Of a DNA stretch of 64,000 bases, positions 1 to 8,926 are shown piece by piece; position 1 is the first letter of the stretch, and each line of letters starts with the position of its first letter. The stretch is from Saccharicrinis sp963667815 (GTDB taxonomy: Bacteria > Bacteroidota > Bacteroidia > Bacteroidales > Marinilabiliaceae). The notes under the pieces were generated by a model. The model was not told the DNA's origin. It made no database searches and saw nothing but the letters and a program-made list of their open reading frames with translations. The stretch lies in the NCBI GenBank assembly GCA_963667815.1, contig OY764021.1, one strand, 5' to 3'. The position numbers and the translations under genes are program-made.

Positions 1-250
1 TATCAAAGGTAGGCTTAAGAATATAAAATTCATGGCTAAAAATGGAAATAATTTAGTAACTTAAATATGATATTGGGCGTATATAAATGAGTGGGCTTTA
101 TCTTTATAAGGTGCTGTAAATTAATTAGATGTATTTTATTCTGTTTGTATGGTAATATTAACATATAATTAATATTCTGATGTACAAAACATAAAGATTT
201 ATATTCACTTTTGTACCAGAAATTTATACCAAAAACCAAAACTCATTATC

Positions 251-442
251 ATGTTAGAACATCAAATGAAAGTGTTGTTAGGGGTGGCAAAAAATCCTCA
301 TTTATTTAGAAAGGAATTGATTAAATCGTTTACCTGGTTAAGTGTTGAAGAGTTGGAGGTGTTGCGTAAATGGATAAAATCGGAATTTGGTTCTTACTAC
401 GATCACCTGATAGGTGAGATCTTCTATGGTATTTCAGCTTAA
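251..442 (+). CDS. Small hypothetical protein (63 aa)
   Basis: I do not recognise this protein. It is 63 residues, mostly charged and amphipathic helix by eye, with the segment WLSVEELEVLRKWIKSEF in the middle, no membrane segment and no cysteines. The ATG at 251 is followed by an uninterrupted frame ending in TAA at 442, and its codon use resembles that of the neighbouring genes. It stands alone, about 95 bp upstream of the trp leader peptide and on the same strand. The trp promoter lies downstream of it, so it is probably transcribed separately. It could be a small conserved regulator or helical adaptor, but nothing in the sequence assigns a function. Confidence 0.5.
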   Translation: MLEHQMKVLLGVAKNPHLFRKELIKSFTWLSVEELEVLRKWIKSEFGSYYDHLIGEIFYGISA

Positions 443-480
443 TTTTGACACGGGAATATGAATGTGTAAGCAAATTAAAT

Positions 481-511
481 TTTGATATGTCAAAAATTAT
501 ACTAAAATTTG
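481..511 (+). promoter_or_regulatory. Candidate trp operon promoter
   Basis: TTTG at 481-484 and TAAAATTTG at 503-511 resemble the Bacteroidota -33 (TTTG) and -7 (TAnnTTTG) elements. The -7 copy carries one extra A. Transcription would start near 518, about 20 nt before the leader-peptide ATG at 537. This is a by-eye match only. Confidence 0.4.
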
Positions 512-536
512 CACTTGCTAATAATTCATAAGCAAA

Positions 537-590
537 ATGACAAAATTAATGAAAAATACTTGGTGGTGGCATTGGCTTTTTCTTAACTAG
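537..590 (+). CDS. trpL: trp operon leader peptide (17 aa)
   Basis: An ATG at 537 opens a 17-codon frame reading MTKLMKNTWWWHWLFLN, ending in TAG at 588-590. Four of 17 codons are TGG, three in tandem (561-569) plus one at 573-575. This is the hallmark of a Trp-sensing leader peptide, comparable in logic to E. coli trpL though unrelated in sequence. It sits 41 bp upstream of a perfect 13-bp terminator hairpin and 116 bp upstream of trpE. When charged tRNA-Trp is scarce the ribosome would stall on the TGG run and favour read-through into trpE. The frame is too short to stand as a gene on length; the assignment rests on Trp content, position and the adjoining terminator. Confidence 0.85.
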   Translation: MTKLMKNTWWWHWLFLN

Positions 591-592
591 GA

Positions 593-669
593 GAGGTTAA
601 ACGCTACGCTATTATAAAATATTTTATGAAAATGGCTTGCCGAAAACCTCGGCAAGCCATTTTTTTTTA
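593..669 (+). terminator. trp attenuator: intrinsic terminator and candidate antiterminator
   Basis: Arms 631-643 (AATGGCTTGCCGA) and 649-661 (TCGGCAAGCCATT) pair perfectly over 13 bp with a 5-nt loop, followed by a run of T to 668. That is a strong rho-independent terminator placed before trpE. GAGGTT at 593-598 is complementary to AACCTC at 645-650, which covers the loop and the start of the 3' arm, so the two pairings compete. GAGGTT lies 18 nt after the last Trp codon and 3 nt after the leader stop. A ribosome finishing the peptide would cover it, whereas one stalled at the TGG run would leave it free. The hairpin is directly visible; the antiterminator role is inference. Confidence 0.85.
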
Positions 670-705
670 TGTTAAAATCTAACGTACTCAAATATACCAT
701 ACAGC

Positions 706-2121
706 ATGGATACAATTAAAATAAAAAGTTCAGCAAAAAAGGTACCTGCTAATATTGCTGATATAATTACTCCGGTTAGTATTTATCTTAAATTAAGAGA
801 TTTATATCCCAATACTATTTTGCTGGAAAGTTCAGATTATCATGGGAATAATAATTCTCAATCATTTATATGTTTTCAGCCTTTATCAGAGTTTAAAGTA
901 AACAAAGGAAATGTTGAAATATCATATCCTGGAGGAGAGTTGATTAAAGGTGAAAAACCTGAAGTTAAAGATGTTCCTGCACAATTGGATCGTTTTATAA
1001 AACTGTTTGACGTTGTTGAATCTGATCCTCTTGTTAATGTAAATGGGTTATTTGGTTATTCTTCGTATGATGCTGTTCAGCATTTTGAGTCTATTCAATT
1101 TAATAATAAGGTTGATGAAGAGTACGAAATTCCAGAAATGCGTTATACCTATTATAAATATATCCTTGCATTTAATCATTTTACAAATCAGCTAAACTTA
1201 ATTGAGAACTTACCTGATGGTGATGTAAGTATTATTGATGAAATTTTAAATCTACTTCATAATAGGACTGTACCAGCTTTTAATTTTCATCCAGATAGCG
1301 AAGAAGTATCAAACGTGACTGATGAGGAATATATGGAGATGGTAAAAAAAGGAAAGGATCATTGCTTTAAAGGTGATGTTTTCCAGATTGTTTTATCTCG
1401 TCAATTTAAGCGAAAGTATTCAGGTGATGAGTTTAATGTGTACAGAGCACTACGAAATATAAATCCTTCTCCTTATTTGTTTTTCTTTGATTACGGTGGT
1501 TATAAAATATTAGGTTCTTCGCCAGAGGCTCAGTTAGTTATTGAAAATGGTGAAGCTACAATTAATCCTATTGCCGGAACATTTAAGAGAACGGGTGATG
1601 ATAATAAAGACAGGGAGTTGGCAAAAAAACTAAGCAGCGACCCCAAAGAAAATGCTGAGCATGTAATGTTGGTTGATTTAGCTCGTAATGATTTAAGTCG
1701 TAACTGCGATCATGTTAAAGTAAAAACCTATAAAGAGGTGCAGTACTATTCTCATGTTCTTCACCTGGTTTCAGATGTCAGAGGTCAGTTGTTGGAGAGT
1801 TCAAATACCTGTAGGGTTATGGCAGATACCTTTCCTGCTGGTACATTATCCGGAGCTCCAAAATATAAGGCAATGGAATTAATAGATAAATACGAAAACC
1901 AAAACAGAGGTTATTATGGTGGATGTATTGGTATGTTAGGTTTAGATGGATCTTTTAATCAGGCTATTATGATTCGCTCATTTTTGTGCAAAAACAATAC
2001 CTTGTATTATCAGGCAGGTGCAGGTGTTGTTTCTGAATCAGTACCAGAGAGTGAGTTAGCTGAAGTGAATAATAAGTTGGGAGCTTTGAAAAAAGCGGTT
2101 GAACTAGCTACTGAGTTTTAA
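706..2121 (+). CDS. trpE: Anthranilate synthase component I
   Basis: TrpE converts chorismate to anthranilate using ammonia passed from TrpG, the first committed step of tryptophan synthesis, in the cytoplasm. The 471-aa length is typical. The N-terminal domain carries LLESS at residues 39-43, the motif linked in this family to tryptophan feedback binding. The C-terminal half (from about 200) is the chorismate-binding domain, with GTFKRTGDD, the DLARND stretch, the FPAGTLSGAPKYKAM motif and a late GAGVVSES. It is the first structural gene of the trp operon, behind the leader-peptide attenuator. The segments that separate anthranilate synthase from isochorismate or aminodeoxychorismate synthases, together with operon context, make trpE secure. 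Confidence 0.97.
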   Translation: MDTIKIKSSAKKVPANIADIITPVSIYLKLRDLYPNTILLESSDYHGNNNSQSFICFQPLSEFKVNKGNVEISYPGGELIKGEKPEVKDVPAQLDRFIKLFDVVESDPLVNVNGLFGYSSYDAVQHFESIQFNNKVDEEYEIPEMRYTYYKYILAFNHFTNQLNLIENLPDGDVSIIDEILNLLHNRTVPAFNFHPDSEEVSNVTDEEYMEMVKKGKDHCFKGDVFQIVLSRQFKRKYSGDEFNVYRALRNINPSPYLFFFDYGGYKILGSSPEAQLVIENGEATINPIAGTFKRTGDDNKDRELAKKLSSDPKENAEHVMLVDLARNDLSRNCDHVKVKTYKEVQYYSHVLHLVSDVRGQLLESSNTCRVMADTFPAGTLSGAPKYKAMELIDKYENQNRGYYGGCIGMLGLDGSFNQAIMIRSFLCKNNTLYYQAGAGVVSESVPESELAEVNNKLGALKKAVELATEF

Positions 2122-2229
2122 AAGATACAGAAATCCATTATGAAAGGAGCCATAAGAAAAAGGTCACATACACAAGAATGATTATATTCTGGCGAGTTCC
2201 ATATGGCAATTAAAAGCAAATTTACTCAT

Positions 2230-2805
2230 ATGAAAAAGATATTAGTTTTCGATAATTACGATTCATTTACATATAACCTGGTTCATTATATCGAAGAAAT
2301 TGTAGGATACAAAGTAGATGTGTACAGAAATGACCAGATTCCTTTGGAAGATATTGAGAAGTACGACAAAATATTATTATCTCCCGGGCCAGGTATACCT
2401 AAAGATGCAGGAATTCTTATTCCTCTGATTCAAAAATATGGTGCTACAAAAAGTATCATGGGTGTATGTTTAGGACATCAGGCTATTGCAGAAGCCTTTG
2501 GAGGATCTATTTCAAACCTTTCAAAGGTATATCATGGTGTAGCTACTCCAATTAAAATCACTACTGATACTGAAATTTTATTTAAAGATATTCCTAAAAG
2601 TATTAATGTAGGAAGATACCATTCCTGGGTAGTTAATGATGAAGATTTACCTGGTTGTTTTACGGTAACATCACGCGATGAGGAAGGTAAGATTATGGGG
2701 ATTCATCATAATGAATTTGATGTTAGAGGTGTGCAATTTCATCCGGAATCGATTTTAACAGAGAATGGTAAAAAAATGATGGAAAATTGGTTGAAAGAAG
2801 ACTAA
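2230..2805 (+). CDS. trpG: Anthranilate synthase glutamine amidotransferase component II
   Basis: TrpG hydrolyses glutamine and channels ammonia to TrpE. I chose the ATG at 2230, giving 191 aa beginning MKKILVFDNYDSF, the canonical N-terminus of the family. The frame is open upstream to an ATG at 2203, but the nine extra residues match nothing in the family. The class I amidotransferase triad is visible: Cys80 in GVCLGHQ, and His171 and Glu173 in QFHPES. The oxyanion-loop motif SPGPG is at 51-55. It is a free-standing subunit, not fused to trpD. The paralogue pabA is near-identical in architecture, but the position between trpE and trpD supports trpG. Confidence 0.94.
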   Translation: MKKILVFDNYDSFTYNLVHYIEEIVGYKVDVYRNDQIPLEDIEKYDKILLSPGPGIPKDAGILIPLIQKYGATKSIMGVCLGHQAIAEAFGGSISNLSKVYHGVATPIKITTDTEILFKDIPKSINVGRYHSWVVNDEDLPGCFTVTSRDEEGKIMGIHHNEFDVRGVQFHPESILTENGKKMMENWLKED

Positions 2806-2852
2806 TAACCATATACTAAACCAATTGTCTATCATCATTTATTCGACTTATT

Positions 2853-3848
2853 ATGATTAAAGAAACACTAAAAACCTTACTTGAACATAAAAGGTTAACC
2901 CGATCAGAAGCAAAGGAAATATTAATTAATATTGCTGGCGAAAAATATAATCCATCCCATGTAGTCGCTTTTTTAACGGTATATATGATGCGTCCTGTCA
3001 GTGTAGAGGAATTATCTGGCTTTAGAGACGCCATGTTGGAGTTGTGTATAAGAGTTGATTTATCAGAGTTTAATGCTATTGATATTGTAGGAACCGGAGG
3101 CGACGAGAAGAATACATTTAATATTTCTACTTTATCTTCGTTTGTAGTTGCGGGAGCTGGTTATAAGGTTACAAAACATGGTAACTATGGCGTTTCATCA
3201 TCATGTGGAGCATCCAATGTTATGGAGCATTTGGGATATCAATTTTCCAATGATGAAAGTGTTTTAAAAAAACAGGTTGATAAAGCTGGTATTTGTTTTC
3301 TGCATGCCCCTTTATTTCATCCAGCCATGAAAAATATTGCTCCATATAGGAGAGAATTAGGATTAAAAACCTTTTTTAATATGTTAGGGCCTTTAACAAA
3401 TCCTTCTTTTCCTAAAAATCATATGTTGGGTGTATATAGTTTAGAGGTGTTACGTTTGTATCAGTATTTATATCAGGATACAGATAAAAATTATTCTTTA
3501 ATACATAGTATCGATGGATATGATGAAATATCAATGACGTCAGACTTTAAGGTGATTACAAACAAAGGTGAGCAATTGATTTCTCCAGAGCAGTTAGGAT
3601 TTAAAAAGATTAGACAAGAGGATATATTTGGTGGAGATACAGTACCTGAGGCTGCAAAAATATTTACAGATATTTTAAATGGAGATGGAACGGATGCGCA
3701 GAACTCTGCCATTATTGTTAATGCAGCCTATGCTATTCAATGTATCGATAGAAATAAAAATATTGAAGAATGTATTGCTTTAGCAAAGGATTCTTTGTTA
3801 GGAGGAAAAGCAAAACAAGTACTTCAAACATTAATAGATATTAAATAA
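2853..3848 (+). CDS. trpD: Anthranilate phosphoribosyltransferase
   Basis: TrpD transfers phosphoribose from PRPP to anthranilate, the second step of the pathway. It is 331 aa, the normal size for a stand-alone enzyme. The small helical N-terminal domain is followed by the glycine-rich PRPP loop GTGGDEKNTFNIST starting at residue 80, the KHGNYGVSSSCG anthranilate/PRPP segment, and PYRRELGLKTFFNMLGPLTNPS. All are class-defining. It lies 47 bp after trpG on the same strand. No amidotransferase fusion is present, which is consistent with the separate trpG. Confidence 0.96.
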   Translation: MIKETLKTLLEHKRLTRSEAKEILINIAGEKYNPSHVVAFLTVYMMRPVSVEELSGFRDAMLELCIRVDLSEFNAIDIVGTGGDEKNTFNISTLSSFVVAGAGYKVTKHGNYGVSSSCGASNVMEHLGYQFSNDESVLKKQVDKAGICFLHAPLFHPAMKNIAPYRRELGLKTFFNMLGPLTNPSFPKNHMLGVYSLEVLRLYQYLYQDTDKNYSLIHSIDGYDEISMTSDFKVITNKGEQLISPEQLGFKKIRQEDIFGGDTVPEAAKIFTDILNGDGTDAQNSAIIVNAAYAIQCIDRNKNIEECIALAKDSLLGGKAKQVLQTLIDIK

Positions 3849-4015
3849 CTTAGTAAAGCAATAGTTTGGTAGGGTTTTATAATTTCAGCATATAATTATT
3901 GATAATTAAAATGGAAAAATCGTGGATGTTAGACATGGTGTTAATGAATCTAATATCTTTTATCTGAAATCTAACGATCTGTTATTGCACCCTTAATGTA
4001 TTTGAACACTAAATA

Positions 4016-4798
4016 ATGAATATACTAGATAAAATAGTTGCTAAAAAGAAAATAGAAGTTGAACAGCAACAAGAGTTTGTGATTCTGGATAAGCTAAAAA
4101 GCTATAGTGCTTATAAAAACAGCGTACCCTCGTTAAAACAATATCTTAGTGATGGTAATCATAATGGGATTATCTCGGAGTATAAAAGAAAATCGCCTTC
4201 AAAAGGAGTTATCAACAGTATGTCTACTGTTGAGGATGTTGTTCCGTTATACGAGAAAGCAGGAGTGAGTGGAATTTCAGTTTTAACAGATTCTGAATTT
4301 TTTGGAGGAAATAAAAGTGATCTTGTTGCTGCACGAAAAATAACATCAGTGCCTATTTTACGCAAGGATTTTATGATTTCCTTGTATCAGGTTCATGAAG
4401 CAAAAGCTATTGGTGCTAGTGCTATTCTTTTAATTGCAGCCATATTGTCGTATGATGAGGCCCATGAATTATCTAAATTGGCTAAAGATTTAGGTCTGGA
4501 TATTTTAATGGAAGTTCATAGTAAAGAGGAGTTGGATATTGTAAATCCTCTGGTGGATGTTGTGGGAGTTAATAATAGAAATTTAAAAACTTTTGAAGTA
4601 AGTCTTCAGCAAAGTATTGATTTAGCTGCAGCAATGCCTAATGATGTAGTAAAAATTTCAGAAAGTGGAATTTATACTCCTGAAGATATCTTTTTGCTTA
4701 GAGAGAATGGATTTAAAGGGTTTCTTATTGGTGAAAACTTTATGAGAACAAAAAATCCAGGTGAAGCATGCATTGAGTTTTCAAATGCAATAAAATAG
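4016..4798 (+). CDS. trpC: Indole-3-glycerol phosphate synthase
   Basis: TrpC decarboxylates and cyclises CdRP to indole-3-glycerol phosphate. It is 260 aa with the expected (beta/alpha)8 barrel landmarks: N-terminal NILDKIVAKKKIEV, the catalytic SEYKRKSPSKG loop, LRKDFM, the GASAILLIAAIL strand, VGVNNRNL and SESGI. The enzyme is monofunctional and separate from TrpF, unlike the fused enterobacterial protein. A 167-bp gap separates it from trpD. I saw no terminator or convincing promoter in that gap, so it is probably read in the same operon. Confidence 0.96.
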   Translation: MNILDKIVAKKKIEVEQQQEFVILDKLKSYSAYKNSVPSLKQYLSDGNHNGIISEYKRKSPSKGVINSMSTVEDVVPLYEKAGVSGISVLTDSEFFGGNKSDLVAARKITSVPILRKDFMISLYQVHEAKAIGASAILLIAAILSYDEAHELSKLAKDLGLDILMEVHSKEELDIVNPLVDVVGVNNRNLKTFEVSLQQSIDLAAAMPNDVVKISESGIYTPEDIFLLRENGFKGFLIGENFMRTKNPGEACIEFSNAIK

Positions 4799-4808
4799 AA
4801 ACTAACTT

Positions 4809-5450
4809 ATGCTAGTACCTCCAAAAATAAAAGTCTGTGGTATGCGCGATCGTATCAATATTGATGCTATTGCTGCATTGCATCCAGATTATATGGGGTT
4901 TATTTTTTTTAGAAAATCTCCAAGATATATAGGTGATGATTATTCTCCTGAAAATATTCACCATTTACCAAATACAATTAAAAAGACCGGAGTATTTGTG
5001 AATGCATCTGAGCAGGAAATTGCCAATGCGGTTACACGATATGAATTAAATGCAGTTCAGTTGCATGGAAATGAATCCTTTGAGTTGTGTTTAATGGTAA
5101 AACAAATGGGAGTGGAAGTAATAAAAGCTTTTCAGGTTGGTGAAGAGTTTGACTTTTCTGTTTTAATGCCATATACTGAAGTTTGTGACTATTATTTATT
5201 TGATACCAAAACAAAAGGTTATGGAGGTAGTGGTCATAAATTTGATTGGTCTGTTTTAAACAATTATAATAATAATAAACCCATTTTTTTAAGTGGGGGT
5301 ATCACTCAGGAAGATGTTTCGGATGTGATGAAACTAACGCATTTAAATATTTATGCTGTTGATATTAATAGCCGGTTTGAAATAGAGCCCGCTTTAAAAG
5401 ATGTTGAAAAGGTTGATCGTTTTATTAAGGAATTGAAAAATTATAAGTAA
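4809..5450 (+). CDS. trpF: Phosphoribosylanthranilate isomerase
   Basis: TrpF performs the Amadori rearrangement of phosphoribosylanthranilate to CdRP. It is 213 aa. The N-terminal KVCGMRD contains the catalytic Cys10, and the general-acid Asp lies in the YLFDTKTKGYGGSG segment near residue 136. The phosphate-binding motifs FLSGGI and the late AVDINSRFE complete the barrel. The gene starts 10 bp after trpC. Its stop codon overlaps the trpB start in TAATG, indicating translational coupling. Confidence 0.95.
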   Translation: MLVPPKIKVCGMRDRINIDAIAALHPDYMGFIFFRKSPRYIGDDYSPENIHHLPNTIKKTGVFVNASEQEIANAVTRYELNAVQLHGNESFELCLMVKQMGVEVIKAFQVGEEFDFSVLMPYTEVCDYYLFDTKTKGYGGSGHKFDWSVLNNYNNNKPIFLSGGITQEDVSDVMKLTHLNIYAVDINSRFEIEPALKDVEKVDRFIKELKNYK

Positions 5451-6637
5451 TGAGCGCAAAATATAATGTAGATGACAATGGTATGTACGGACGTTTTGGA
5501 GGAGCCTGGGTACCTGAAATGTTACAACCAAATATTGATAATCTGAAAAAAGTATACCTGGATATTATTAATTCAGAAGAATTTCAGAAAGAATATGTAG
5601 CATTATTAAAAGATTATGTAGGTCGCCCTTCTCCATTGTATTATGCCAAAAGGCTTTCGGAGGAATATGGTACCAACATTTATTTAAAGCGTGAAGATTT
5701 AAATCATACCGGAGCACATAAAATTAATAATAGCCTGGGGCAGATTTTATTGGCCAAGAAAATGGGCAAAGATAGAATCATCGCAGAAACAGGTGCCGGT
5801 CAACATGGTGTGGCTACTGCTACAGCCTGTGCACTGATGGGTATGAAATGTGTTGTTTATATGGGTGCTTTGGATATTGAACGTCAGGCACCTAATGTGG
5901 CTAGAATGAAAATGTTAGGGGCCGAAGTCGTTGCTGCAAAATCAGGTAATCAGACTCTAAAAGATGCTACCAATGAGGCCTTAAGAGATTGGATTTGTAA
6001 TCCGGAGGACACATTTTACATTATTGGTTCAGTAGTTGGACCACATCCATACCCAGATATGGTGGCTCGTTTTCAAAGTATAATTAGTAAGGAAATAAAA
6101 GAGCAATTAAAAGAAAAAACAGGAAGTGAATTGCCTGATTATGTAATTGCTTGTGTGGGTGGAGGTAGTAATGCTTCTGGTACTTTTTATCATTTTCTTG
6201 ATGATGAATCGGTTAAATTAGTGGCTGTTGAAGCTTCTGGTTTAGGTGTTGATTCTGGGGAAACAGCAGCAACCATTGCATTGGGTGATATTGGTATTAT
6301 TCATGGTAGTAAGACTTATTTGATTCAGGATGAGGATGGTCAAATCATTGAGCCTTATTCTATTTCTGCTGGATTAGATTATCCGGGAATTGGTCCTCAA
6401 CATGCGCACTTAAGAGATACCAATAGAGCGGTGTTTTTAGATGCTACTGATCAGGAAGCCCTGGATTGTGCATTGGACCTAACTCGATTAGAGGGGATTA
6501 TTCCAGCACTTGAATCAGCTCACGCATTAGTTGCTTTAAAGAAACTTAAATTCACTAAGGACAATACCGTTGTGTTAACTGTTTCGGGTAGAGGAGATAA
6601 GGATATGAGTACATATATGGATCGATTTGGATTATAA
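5450..6637 (+). CDS. trpB: Tryptophan synthase beta chain
   Basis: TrpB condenses indole with serine to give tryptophan, PLP-dependent, in the alpha2beta2 complex with TrpA. It is 395 aa. The PLP lysine is Lys91 in HTGAHKINN, and the phosphate-binding loop CVGGGSNASG is present, as is the GRFGGAWVPE N-terminus of the main TrpB1 class. It is therefore the normal TrpB1, not the TrpB2 salvage type. Its ATG overlaps the stop of trpF by one base. Confidence 0.97.
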   Translation: MSAKYNVDDNGMYGRFGGAWVPEMLQPNIDNLKKVYLDIINSEEFQKEYVALLKDYVGRPSPLYYAKRLSEEYGTNIYLKREDLNHTGAHKINNSLGQILLAKKMGKDRIIAETGAGQHGVATATACALMGMKCVVYMGALDIERQAPNVARMKMLGAEVVAAKSGNQTLKDATNEALRDWICNPEDTFYIIGSVVGPHPYPDMVARFQSIISKEIKEQLKEKTGSELPDYVIACVGGGSNASGTFYHFLDDESVKLVAVEASGLGVDSGETAATIALGDIGIIHGSKTYLIQDEDGQIIEPYSISAGLDYPGIGPQHAHLRDTNRAVFLDATDQEALDCALDLTRLEGIIPALESAHALVALKKLKFTKDNTVVLTVSGRGDKDMSTYMDRFGL

Positions 6638-6679
6638 TTGTGTGTAATCTATAGATCATAATTCTTAAAAGACAATCAA

Positions 6680-7450
6680 ATGAACCGCATAAAACAACTT
6701 TTTAAAGATAAAAAAGATATATTATCTATTTATTATACTGCAGGTTATCCTAATTTAGAGGATACCGTACCTATTCTTGAAACGCTTGAAGCTTCCGGAG
6801 CTGATCTAGTTGAGATTGGAATTCCTTTTTCTGATCCATTGGCTGATGGACCAACCATTCAACATAGTGGTGAAACTGCATTAAAAAATGGAATGAGCCT
6901 TAAGGTTCTTTTTGAACAGTTAAAGGATGTTCGCTCTAAGGTAAATATGCCAATTATTCTGATGGGATATATTAATACGGTGCATAAGTACGGAATTGAA
7001 GCCTTTGCAAAAAAGTGTAATGAAGTAGGAGTGGATGGAGTTATTTTGCCGGATCTACCTTTTCAGGAGTATCTGGATAATTATAAAGACACATTTGATG
7101 AATATGGCGTAAGTAATATTTTCCTGATTACGCCACAAACTCCTGAAGAGCGTATTAAATTGATTGATGAAAAAACCAATGGATTTATTTATATGGTTTC
7201 ATCAGCATCTGTAACAGGTGCCAAAAAAGGTTTATCCGAAACTCAATTGGCTTATTTCGATAGAGTGAAAAAATTAAACCTTGAAAATCCAGCCTTAATT
7301 GGTTTTGGAATTGGGGATCATGAGTCATACGTTGAAACTTGTAAATATGCCGATGGTGCTATCATAGGAAGTGCATTTGTAAAATTAATTGGTCAGGCTA
7401 AAGATTTACATGGTGAAATCAAGTCGTTTATTCAAACCGTGAAAGGATAG
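6680..7450 (+). CDS. trpA: Tryptophan synthase alpha chain
   Basis: TrpA cleaves indole-3-glycerol phosphate to indole, which tunnels to TrpB. It is 256 aa. The catalytic pair is visible in LVEIGIPFSDPLADGP as Glu45 and Asp56. The phosphate site is carried by GFGIGDHES and ADGAIIGSAFVK. It is the last trp gene, 42 bp after trpB. A short hairpin (CTGA/TCAG) followed by a T-rich run about 15-35 bp after the stop may act as a weak terminator before purU. Confidence 0.96.
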   Translation: MNRIKQLFKDKKDILSIYYTAGYPNLEDTVPILETLEASGADLVEIGIPFSDPLADGPTIQHSGETALKNGMSLKVLFEQLKDVRSKVNMPIILMGYINTVHKYGIEAFAKKCNEVGVDGVILPDLPFQEYLDNYKDTFDEYGVSNIFLITPQTPEERIKLIDEKTNGFIYMVSSASVTGAKKGLSETQLAYFDRVKKLNLENPALIGFGIGDHESYVETCKYADGAIIGSAFVKLIGQAKDLHGEIKSFIQTVKG

Positions 7451-7526
7451 TTTCCTGATATTTGTCAGTTTTTTATTTTTCATGTGACTTATAATGGTTA
7501 ATTTTACGCGCTTAAATTTTTTTTAA

Positions 7527-8393
7527 ATGGAAAATAACGGAAATACAGCCATACTTAAAATACATTGTCCAGACCGAAGTGGAATCGTAGCAAGAGTTAC
7601 TGATTTTATTAATCTGCATCATGGAAATATTATTTCTGTGGATCAACATGTTGATCATGGAGATAATCTTTTTTCAATGCGAGTTTCCTGGGATTTGACA
7701 GAGTTTAATCTTCCAAGAGAAGAGATTTCATCTACATTTCAAAAATTTTTAGGGGAACCTTACAATATGAAATGGACCTTGAATTTTACAGATGAAATTC
7801 CTCGTATGGCAATCTTTGTATCTAGAGCATCGCATTGTTTATACGATTTGTTGGCACGATATCAGAGTGGGGAATTCAGGGTTGAAATTCCTGTTATTAT
7901 AGGTAACCATACAACTTTAGAGCCAGTTGCTAAACAATTCGGAATTAAGTTTGTGCATATTCCAATTACTGCAGAAACAAAGGCCGAACAAGAAAAACAA
8001 GAGTTGGAAATACTAAAAGAGCATAATATTGATTTTGTAGTGTTAGCTCGATATATGCAAGTATTATCGCAGGATTTTATCAATCATTATCCTGAAAATG
8101 TGATTAATATTCACCATTCATTTTTACCTGCATTTGCCGGTGCAAAGCCTTATCATGCGGCCCATAAACGAGGTGTTAAGATTATTGGTGCAACCAGTCA
8201 TTATGTTACATCAGATTTGGATGCAGGTCCTATTATTGAACAGGATATTAACAGAATTACGCATCATGACTCTATTAAAACATTGATTCAAAAAGGTAAG
8301 GATATAGAGAAGATTGTTTTGTCAAGAGCTGTAAAAGCGCATATTGAGCACAAAACATTAGTATATAAAAACCGAACAATAATATTTAACTAA
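7527..8393 (+). CDS. purU: Formyltetrahydrofolate deformylase
   Basis: PurU hydrolyses 10-formyl-THF to THF and formate, balancing one-carbon pools and supplying formate. The 288-aa protein has an N-terminal ACT domain (about residues 8-90, starting ILKIHCPDRSGIVARV) and a C-terminal formyltransferase fold. The catalytic motif is NIHHSFLPAFAGAKPY, and the essential Asp is in TSHYVTSDLDAGPII. The ACT domain separates it from PurN and Fmt. It follows the trp operon by 76 bp on the same strand, with no obvious metabolic link, and may have its own transcription start. Confidence 0.93.
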   Translation: MENNGNTAILKIHCPDRSGIVARVTDFINLHHGNIISVDQHVDHGDNLFSMRVSWDLTEFNLPREEISSTFQKFLGEPYNMKWTLNFTDEIPRMAIFVSRASHCLYDLLARYQSGEFRVEIPVIIGNHTTLEPVAKQFGIKFVHIPITAETKAEQEKQELEILKEHNIDFVVLARYMQVLSQDFINHYPENVINIHHSFLPAFAGAKPYHAAHKRGVKIIGATSHYVTSDLDAGPIIEQDINRITHHDSIKTLIQKGKDIEKIVLSRAVKAHIEHKTLVYKNRTIIFN

Positions 8394-8398
8394 ATAGA

Positions 8399-8926
8399 AT
8401 GAAGCAAGCACTATTTTTACTTTGTCTGTGGGCATTTACTTTTGTGGGATGTAATTCAGAGAAGAAGAAAGATGACAGAGGATATATAGTTAAAGTTGGA
8501 GATACTGCACCTGATTTTACAGCAACTCTCGATAATGGCAAAACTTTTAAGTTATCAGATCACAAAGGAAAAGTGATTATGCTACAGTTTACAGCAAGTT
8601 GGTGTGGTGTTTGTATGAAAGAAATGCCTTTTATTGAGTCAGAAATCTACAACAAACATAAAGGAGATGATTTTGTATTAATAGGTGTAGATAGAGATGA
8701 GCCTATTGAGAAATTAAATATGTTTAGAGAAAGAACTAAAATTACCTATCCTCTTGCATTGGATCCGGGTGCGGATATCTTTGGATTATTTGCACTGAAA
8801 GAGGCGGGAGTAACAAGAAATGTAATCATTGGTAAAGATGGTAAAATTAAATATCTGACCAGGTTGTTTACCCGAGAGGAGTTTGATGCGATGAAAGTAA
8901 AAATAGAAGAATTATTATCTGAATAA
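8399..8926 (+). CDS. TlpA-like thiol-disulfide oxidoreductase lipoprotein
   Basis: The 175-aa protein begins with a lipoprotein signal peptide (hydrophobic residues 3-16, lipobox FVGC with Cys18 as lipidation site), so it should be anchored in a periplasm-facing membrane. A peroxiredoxin/thioredoxin-like domain follows (VGDTAPDFTATLDNGKTFKLSD). Its redox motif is WCGVC (Cys69, Cys72) in FTASWCGVCMKEMP. The role is probably reduction or isomerisation of periplasmic disulfides, or cytochrome maturation. The gene starts 5 bp after purU and is probably co-transcribed with it. The specific substrate cannot be told from sequence. Confidence 0.85.
   Translation: MKQALFLLCLWAFTFVGCNSEKKKDDRGYIVKVGDTAPDFTATLDNGKTFKLSDHKGKVIMLQFTASWCGVCMKEMPFIESEIYNKHKGDDFVLIGVDRDEPIEKLNMFRERTKITYPLALDPGADIFGLFALKEAGVTRNVIIGKDGKIKYLTRLFTREEFDAMKVKIEELLSE

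Noticed and set aside
36..239. Minus-strand 67-aa frame at the left end
   Set aside because: AT-rich, Tyr/Asn/Ile-heavy composition, no start context, and no family likeness; looks like chance in AT-rich DNA.
2140..2181. 13-codon frame between trpE and trpG as a second leader peptide
   Set aside because: It has no Trp codon run and no following terminator hairpin.
2203..2229. Upstream extension of trpG from the ATG at 2203
   Set aside because: The added nine residues do not match the family, whereas MKKILVFDNYDSF at 2230 is the canonical start.
7451..7526. Strong terminator between trpA and purU
   Set aside because: The only hairpin has a 4-bp stem, so it cannot be called a firm terminator.
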